From the NCBI GenBank assembly GCA_947462335.1, contig OX381717.1:44993523-45057522 (forward strand): a stretch of DNA of 64,000 nt, given 5' to 3'. Under the pieces are notes generated by a model that saw nothing but the letters and a program-made list of their open reading frames with translations, was not told the DNA's origin and ran no database searches. A program made the translations under genes and the position numbers. Positions 60,101 through 64,000 of this stretch are shown piece after piece; position 1 is the first letter of the stretch, and every line of letters begins with the position of its first letter. This stretch comes from Harmothoe impar (Eukaryota > Annelida > Polychaeta > Phyllodocida > Polynoidae).

Positions 60101-62724
60101 GGAAATACAAGACTTCCTGTGCTTTAGCATTGAAGGGCTGTATTTAATGCCCCAATTGAATACAATGTGGCCGTATTCAATGGTCTAGGAAAAAATAGTT
60201 TTTTCTTCATAAAATGGCTTCAAATAAAAAATAAACACAAATGCCAACTACATTGATCAATACCATATCTGATGTATTTCACTCGTGGGGGCTGGGGCAT
60301 ATCCCACTCAGCCTGCGGCTTCGTGGGATATGGCCCCAGCCCCCACTCGTGAAATACAACAGAGATGGTATCAATGGGCGTTGGCATTTGTCTATATATT
60401 TCTCGTTGCTGATCCTTCTGGAAGTGTGACTAAATCATACTAATATCTGACCGTTCACGGAAAACATAAAGTTTTACTAAGGTTATGTGTTCAATGGACG
60501 GTCAGAAATCAAGTTATGGTGCAAAATTATTTTACTCTGTTACCTTGGGCTGTATTCTACTCAAATATGGCCCAAAGTACATCTGTTGAAATGAACCTCC
60601 ACTTATAGAGGATTTTCGTAAACCTCTGTCTGTATCCCTTAATACCTATGACCAACTAGCCGTATTACTCCCCTGCCCTCCCCTCCCCTTCCCTCCCTTA
60701 GATTCCTCAGCCCTAAACCTGCAACCCATTGTATCCATTCACAACAACCCTCCCAACCTTTCCACCTCCCCAAGGGGGGGAATCAAGTGCTGCAGCGCCA
60801 TCCGCATTGAGTGACTAGATTGGAAACTACACACAGTCATTTTTAACCATATTTCAAGCAGTTATTACACAAACGCTATTCAAGTTTAAATTCTGTTGTA
60901 TTTTTTCCTGGGAAGATTTACCCTTTTGCAAGTTATATTTCAATGTATGATTATAAAGCTTCTGTCATTATCTCAATATGAGGGTTTCATTCATGCTCTC
61001 TCAATGCAATGCAAATGTACTGGGGGTAGGCTATATGACCATGGCCCTCCTACAGCCCAGTAGTGCCACCTCATGCCAATCATGTGTACTAAAAACCTTC
61101 CAACAGGTTTGGATCACACTGGACTGTGCAGTGTGACCTCCTCCCTGCCCTGTTTGAGACTGCTGCTACTAGGCTGGTGCAGCTGCATATATGCTCCCCG
61201 GTATAGAGGGCGCCAGCGCACTTGATCCCCCCCCCCCTGCACCACCCCCATTGCCCACCATAGCTACTCCTCCGTCTACAGGGTGTGTACAAAACGATTA
61301 CATAACTGCTTGAATTAGAATCCCTCTCACCTGTGCACCCCTTTAGGTAGCCCTTTATGGCCCATCACCTTGTCTCCATTCACCCTTAATGTTTCCTATT
61401 TCTAGCACTACCTCATCATTCCCAACTGACATAATGATTAACCCTTTAGAACCTTCATAATGATTCAATTCATTATGCATCAATGCTGCCGTGGCTGGTC
61501 TAGTCGCCAGGACTACATAAATATAGGCCAGTATTGAATAATCCATCTTGGGTTGATACACTCATGAAGCATTATTGGTCAGTTATAATGCATCGCTGCA
61601 TCATGACCAGACATATTGCATTGCTGCATAACACTGTATTCCAAGGTTTAATGTCCCCTATTCTGGGCAACACCTCATATCGTTGTCATCTTGATTATGG
61701 GCTAGCCTTGTTCACAACAAAGAAACAGGAATCGGTCGGTTTTCATAGAATAGTTTATATCTGCTCTTTCAACCATTGTTATTGTTAAACTGTTTATACA
61801 CAGTGGGCACAGAGCATTGAATCAACATTGACAAATGATTGCCAAAGTTGATTCAATGTTGTTCCAATGTTGAACTGAATGGCTTACCCACTGGATACAT
61901 TGCCAGACACGTGAACAGTCTTCATTTATTATGTCCCTATAAAGTTACTTGTCCCCTTATTTACACATTGTAATGTTCACGGACAGACTATAATAAGACT
62001 AAAGGGATATGCCTATAATAATATCAAATTTTGCATATCCTACATATTTTGGGTGGAAAATATGTTGTATTAAATATCCTGTGACACCATGATAACCACC
62101 TGGTTAATCTCTCTTATCTCCATAGCTTTGGGCATAAAAATATCTTCCGGATAAACTGGATGTATTTTAAACCCGGGTCATTTACCTTTTAATACCGTCA
62201 GTATAAACGAAAGAAATTACAATACAATACAATACCGGGTCGACAATATACCACGAATTTTGATTACTGCAACTAACGTAATGGTTAGTTTAAACACACC
62301 TAGACCTGCATGAATTTCAATTGGGTGTTATCCAATGCGCTTAAACAGGGACCTACGCTTATAAATATCAGTCCTTTTAAAGAGAGATTTTAAGTTTCAG
62401 GGAGGTTCTACACCTGTGACTTAACGAGATCTTCACCAAGTTGAGACCCTTGCACTTAAGCAGGCCATTACTGTATCTCCCTTTTGATATGATTATTTCC
62501 ACTCATTCAACCACACATATCTCAATCTAGGCCTCATCCTGAAACTACCAGTATGGAACCAGCCGACTGAGATGTTCGAAGATGAGCCATGGTTCGAGAT
62601 CCCTTACGGATACCCACCAGAGTTCAGGGATGAGGAGGAGAAAATTGTCGTCCGCCGCAAGTCTGAGCTCAAAGGAATCGGTCAAGTCAATATGGCCGCT
62701 GATGTCGAGTTCACGAAGATCTAA
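44981..62724 (+). CDS. Rh-family ammonium channel gene (SLC42 type), spliced
   Basis: Complete gene. Exons 44981-45185, 52689-52872, 54459-54609, 55145-55292, 55613-55773, 56165-56302, 57309-57439 (or 56655-56785), 59774-59952 and 62531-62724 join in frame to 496 codons, every junction being GT-AG. Rh proteins form plasma-membrane trimers that conduct NH3/NH4+ and perhaps CO2, used in animals for nitrogen excretion and pH control. Seen here: TM1 at about 8-28; an N-glycosylation sequon (N53-Q-T) in the first extracellular loop; D183 and H191 in the VDVGGSM..H motif; H347 in [10 protein letters not shown]. The two histidines match the twin-His pore pair. Several hydrophobic segments suit 11-12 TM helices, and the C-terminus is charged and cytosolic. 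Length is normal for the family. Exon 7 is duplicated. The upstream promoter is not clear. Confidence 0.93.
46967..47193. mobile_element. MITE with GGCCAAAAAAGAAG ends, copy 4
   Basis: Left GGCCAAAAAAGAAGACGGTC then TATCAGGT; right CAACAAACCTCTTATT, T-run, GGCC. Shares TTTAACATGAA and GGGTCGG with copy 1. More diverged than copies 1-3. Confidence 0.65.
47361..47644. mobile_element. MITE with ACACAGAGGAAATAAACAGC ends and GAGTC words
   Basis: Left ACACAGAGGAAATAAACAGC, right GCTGTTTCTTCTCTCTGTGT. Subterminal AAAGGGAGTCCGGGTTGCCT pairs with AGGCAACCTGGACTCCC. GAGTCACCT words recur throughout. Confidence 0.75.
49085..49265. mobile_element. Partial GAGTC-word MITE next to a hairpin half-copy
   Basis: About 49085-49115 is half of the CTGCGAAAAGGGACC hairpin. 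It is followed by GAGTC words and a right end GTTTCTTTTCTCTGTGTAA matching that of 47361-47644. The left end is missing. Confidence 0.55.
50590..50760. repeat. Repeat with CCTAGGTTAGTCAT words
   Basis: CTAGGTTAGTCATAGGG, CTAGGTTTGTCATTTGGG and several GACTAA/ATGACTGA variants. Related to 36450-36810. Confidence 0.5.
51665..51771. repeat. 107-bp hairpin repeat
   Basis: CAGTAAACCAGGGCGAGCTT at the left pairs with AAGCTCACACTAGTTTACTG at the right. The inner arms contain GGGCATACCCAAGC and GCTTGGGGAATGCCC. Confidence 0.7.
51875..52085. repeat. Two adjacent copies of the dispersed palindrome
   Basis: Arms include GCAGCCCCGGCAAATAAC / TTGCCGGTGCTGCA and AATGCAGCAATGGTGAGTCA / TCGCCAGGGCTGCATTCA, each with ATGATGC-type outer arms. 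Confidence 0.6.
52689..52872 (+). CDS. Rh gene coding exon 2
   Basis: Acceptor TTGTACATTGCAG, donor GTAAGT. Encodes [19 protein letters not shown] (TM2) and the next helix up to [26 protein letters not shown] is a signature of Rh proteins. Ends two bases into a codon. Confidence 0.93.
52925..53110 (-). mobile_element. tRNA-derived SINE
   Basis: On the minus strand an A box TGGTGTAGTAGTTAACA (53081-53097) and a B box GGTTCGATTCC (53044-53054), 26 nt apart, give an RNA polymerase III promoter within a tRNA-like head starting near 53105. The body runs to about 52930. A related body fragment is at 16995-17065. An inverted CATCAGTGGAATAC phrase lies at 53255-53270. Confidence 0.65.
54459..54609 (+). 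CDS. Rh gene coding exon 3
   Basis: Acceptor CCGCCTGCAG, donor GTATGT. Encodes [17 protein letters not shown] and a following helix ending WLGLEVFG. Ends on a codon boundary. Confidence 0.92.
54760..54830. repeat. Copy of the dispersed palindrome in Rh intron 3
   Basis: ATGATGCATCAATGCAGACC, GGCGAGTAACTTCCCGGTG, GGTGCATTATGCAT. Confidence 0.5.
54915..55110. repeat. Repeat with GTGTCG words in Rh intron 3
   Basis: GCCGTGTCGATTTT and relatives recur about eight times. Similar in style to the CAGGTCGC and GACATGG word repeats elsewhere. Confidence 0.5.
55145..55292 (+). CDS. Rh gene coding exon 4
   Basis: Encodes [19 protein letters not shown]183 and H191, the first pore histidine of the twin-His pair. 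Donor GTGAGT, ending one base into a codon. Confidence 0.95.
55613..55773 (+). CDS. Rh gene coding exon 5
   Basis: Acceptor ACTTTTGCAG. Encodes [16 protein letters not shown], a conserved Rh motif, and the next helix. Donor GTAAGT on a codon boundary. Confidence 0.95.
55850..55990. repeat. Copy of the dispersed palindrome in Rh intron 5
   Basis: GCTGAGTAACTCGCCGGTG, GCACTGGCGAGTTACTAATT and TTCATTCATGCATCATGACG form one and a half copies. Confidence 0.55.
56165..56302 (+). CDS. Rh gene coding exon 6
   Basis: Acceptor TGTTTTTCAG. Encodes [19 protein letters not shown], another Rh signature, through FGFRFIP. Ends on a codon boundary with GTAAGT, so exon 7a or 7b can follow in frame. Confidence 0.95.
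56655..56785 (+). CDS. Rh gene alternative exon 7a
   Basis: 131 nt, the same length as exon 7b. Acceptor CTATCGCAG, donor GTAGGG, same phases. It encodes a variant of the same segment: [18 protein letters not shown], then [17 protein letters not shown]. The pore histidine of FLHG is kept, but the residue two before it is F where 7b has N. The first eight codons differ from 7b. About 19 of the roughly 28 unchanged codons differ synonymously from 7b while only seven residues differ, which indicates selection on the protein. Using both exons would shift the frame. The acceptor's pyrimidine tract is weak. Most likely a mutually exclusive exon; a recently dead duplicate is the alternative. Confidence 0.8.
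57309..57439 (+). CDS. Rh gene coding exon 7b
   Basis: Acceptor TTGCTTAG, donor GTATGG. Encodes [19 protein letters not shown] and [19 protein letters not shown], with H347 of the twin-His pair. Matches the family consensus more closely than 7a, notably in the PLEEK start and the N before LHG, so it is taken as the default exon. Confidence 0.95.
57440..59773 (+). other. Rh intron 7 (2.3 kb)
   Basis: No coding sequence. A C-run at 59009-59032, a cluster of AATGCAG-like words near 58560-58640, and a degenerate half of the GTTTCAGGT-type MITE near 59395-59500. Confidence 0.6.
59774..59952 (+). CDS. Rh gene coding exon 8
   Basis: Acceptor TTATTTCAG. The split codon reads S after EYGP. Encodes [17 protein letters not shown], a variable loop, and the hydrophobic [19 protein letters not shown] (last TM helix). 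Donor GTAATT. Confidence 0.93.
60238..60390. repeat. 153-bp hairpin repeat in Rh intron 8
   Basis: Arms: CAAATGCCAACTACATTGAT and the matching ATCAATGGGCGTTGGCATTT. The inner arms have CACTCGTGGGGGCTGGGGCA and its complement. Loop near 60310-60325. Confidence 0.75.
60391..61440 (+). other. Rh intron 8, unassigned part
   Basis: No gene or clear element. Pyrimidine-rich around 60670-60770. Confidence 0.45.
61450..61645. repeat. Degenerate dispersed palindromes in Rh intron 8
   Basis: TTCATTATGCATCAATGCTG, TGGCTGGTCTAGTCGCCAGG and TAATGCATCGCTGCATCATG resemble the family. Confidence 0.4.
61801..61894. mobile_element. MITE with CAGTGGGCAC ends, copy 2
   Basis: Begins CAGTGGGCACAGAGCATTGA and ends TACCCACTGG. 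ATTGAATCAACATTG and its inverse are shared with 28783-28890. Confidence 0.7.
62330..62480. mobile_element. MITE-like repeat with GCGCTTAA words
   Basis: TGCGCTTAAACAGGGACC, TACGCTTATAAA, AAAGAGAGATTTTAAG, GCACTTAAGCAGG. Close to 44250-44436. Sits just before exon 9, about 50 nt from its acceptor. Confidence 0.5.
62531..62724 (+). CDS. Rh gene coding exon 9 with stop
   Basis: Acceptor CAATCTAG. Encodes [20 protein letters not shown], then an acidic and basic cytosolic tail ending ADVEFTKI and TAA. The PPEFR..EE stretch fits Rh C-terminal tails. Confidence 0.92.
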
Positions 62725-63785
62725 CTGTTTCTCAGAATCTCAGATTCTCCAAACAGACTGCCATCTGTCAATATGATGTATTGATTGTAAACTTTCAACA
62801 CAATATCGACTGGCAACTGTCAACAAGGAATTACCTTCCAAATGTCAATATGGTTGATATAAGTGCTCATCTGCATTTTTAAGGTGCAAATCTTACCTTA
62901 AAACTATGAACTGATCACAGGTATTGTGAATTGTCAACATTATGGGATATTTTATGCTGAAACCTAATAGGACGTTATGAGGACTCAGCCTACAGTGTGG
63001 GCAGTGTTAGGGAGTTAGTAAAGAGAGTGAATGTATGGCAGTCCAGCAACAAATGCTGTTACAAATGTAACCATCACTGCATTACCATATTATATAACTT
63101 TTGAGCCTATTTTAAAGGTCTTGAAAAACTTCAAATTAGGTGGCGTCGTTTGTAAACATTCCTCTGATTAAAGTTTAGGGTAAGTTAGCTTGTATACTAG
63201 ACAGACAATAATACTTCTGAAACATGTACTACTAATAAAGCAGAGCTTTACCTCGTTAACTAAAAGGAAATGAATGCCTCTGTGCGTCCCACATATCTCA
63301 CTGATGATGAGAGAATGAGTTGTATAGGATTTTTTATAGAGTGGTGCGAACTAGAATTTGACAGGGTAATTATACATTGATCTATAGAGGGGCATCCCCA
63401 AAGAAGATGACTACTAGGGCCACTTGCATACTTATGATAGTTCCTCACCACTAGACTCACCGCACATCTTAGTCCATACTACAGGCATAACCTATACAGG
63501 CTATGTATCCCATGAACATACTCATTGCTTCAGCAAATGTAGAACCCACTCCAAAAGAGATTTTCATTTCTTGTATAAATGTGCATTAGAATCAGTCATA
63601 CATCCATCCTATGTCCTAACACATAATGGCTATTATGCTTCTTGCTATTGGTTATTAATCTAGTTGTTGTCCTTTACTGTAGCACTGCATCAAAGTATGG
63701 TCATTAAACCAAACATGTTAGGTTTCTTTCACAATCATTGATTATGAATTGCTGTAAATCGTCCATCTTTGTATGCACAAATAAA
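62725..63785 (+). other. Rh 3'UTR with candidate poly(A) signals
   Basis: AATAAA occurs at 63234-63239 and 63780-63785. Either could end the transcript. No other gene is seen. Confidence 0.55.
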
Positions 63786-64000
63786 CATGTTTTGTAGAGT
63801 ATGACGTTGATTTCCATGCTCAAACAGCAACTGCTATGGGTGTTTATTTTGTAAAAACAAAAACACTAAACAACAAGGGGTTGTGTAATGGGGGGGGGGA
63901 GGGAGATGGAGATTTCACATGTTTTCAGCAAAAATCCAGTATCTTAATATGCCCTTAATGTTTGCTCCCGGATTCTCAAACCGTTGGGGGGGGGGGGATG
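63786..64000. other. Downstream flank
   Basis: Nothing recognised. G-runs at 63890-63900 and 63986-63997. Confidence 0.5.

Noticed and set aside
60241..60429. 62-codon frame in Rh intron 8 as an extra exon
   Set aside because: It is the hairpin repeat at 60238-60390, with no Rh similarity, and exons 8 and 9 already join in frame.

Overview
The window is animal (metazoan) nuclear DNA. It has genes split by GT-AG introns, AATAAA polyadenylation signals, long simple repeats, an intact LINE-type retrotransposon, a tRNA-derived SINE and many small inverted-repeat (MITE-like) elements. Frequent 'taggcctac'-type words, an expanded TRIM family and an invertebrate-type Rh ammonium channel suggest a marine invertebrate, probably a deuterostome such as an echinoderm. 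The species cannot be fixed from the sequence alone.

Region 1 (about 0.7-19 kb) is a minus-strand array of four TRIM-type genes, each with an uninterrupted coding region of 434-496 codons. Each encodes a C3HC4 RING, two B-boxes and a coiled coil. In place of a SPRY, NHL or FN3 domain there is a shared, unrecognised C-terminal region. In all four a splice acceptor lies 15-24 nt upstream of the ATG, so each has a 5'UTR intron. For genes 1-3 a related promoter/5' exon block is visible upstream. Genes 1 and 2 form one paralogue pair, genes 3 and 4 another.

Region 2 (about 19-37 kb) has no convincing protein gene. It holds repeats: a nested inverted element (about 19.5-21.4 kb), a giant 3.6 kb inverted repeat (about 23.9-27.5 kb), hairpin MITEs, a 1.0 kb TIR element and three copies of a MITE with ends like GGCCAAAAA..GTTTCAGGT. 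Region 3 (about 37.1-41.2 kb) is a LINE with an intact 959-codon endonuclease/reverse transcriptase ORF. Region 4 (41.2-44.9 kb) is simple-sequence and MITE DNA.

Region 5 (44981-62724, plus strand) is a complete Rh-family ammonium channel gene. Nine coding exons join in frame to 496 codons plus UTRs. Exon 7, which carries one of the two pore histidines, exists as two tandem copies of exactly 131 nt (56655-56785 and 57309-57439). Both have splice sites in the same phases, about two thirds of their unchanged codons differ synonymously, and inclusion of both would shift the frame. This looks like a mutually exclusive exon pair giving two pore variants, and it is the strongest novel observation here.

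A wider theme is that many repeats are built from short words (for example GAGTCAC, GGTATTACTGGC, CTATCTGTGTC, AGCGCTTAT) repeated many times in both orientations between inverted ends.
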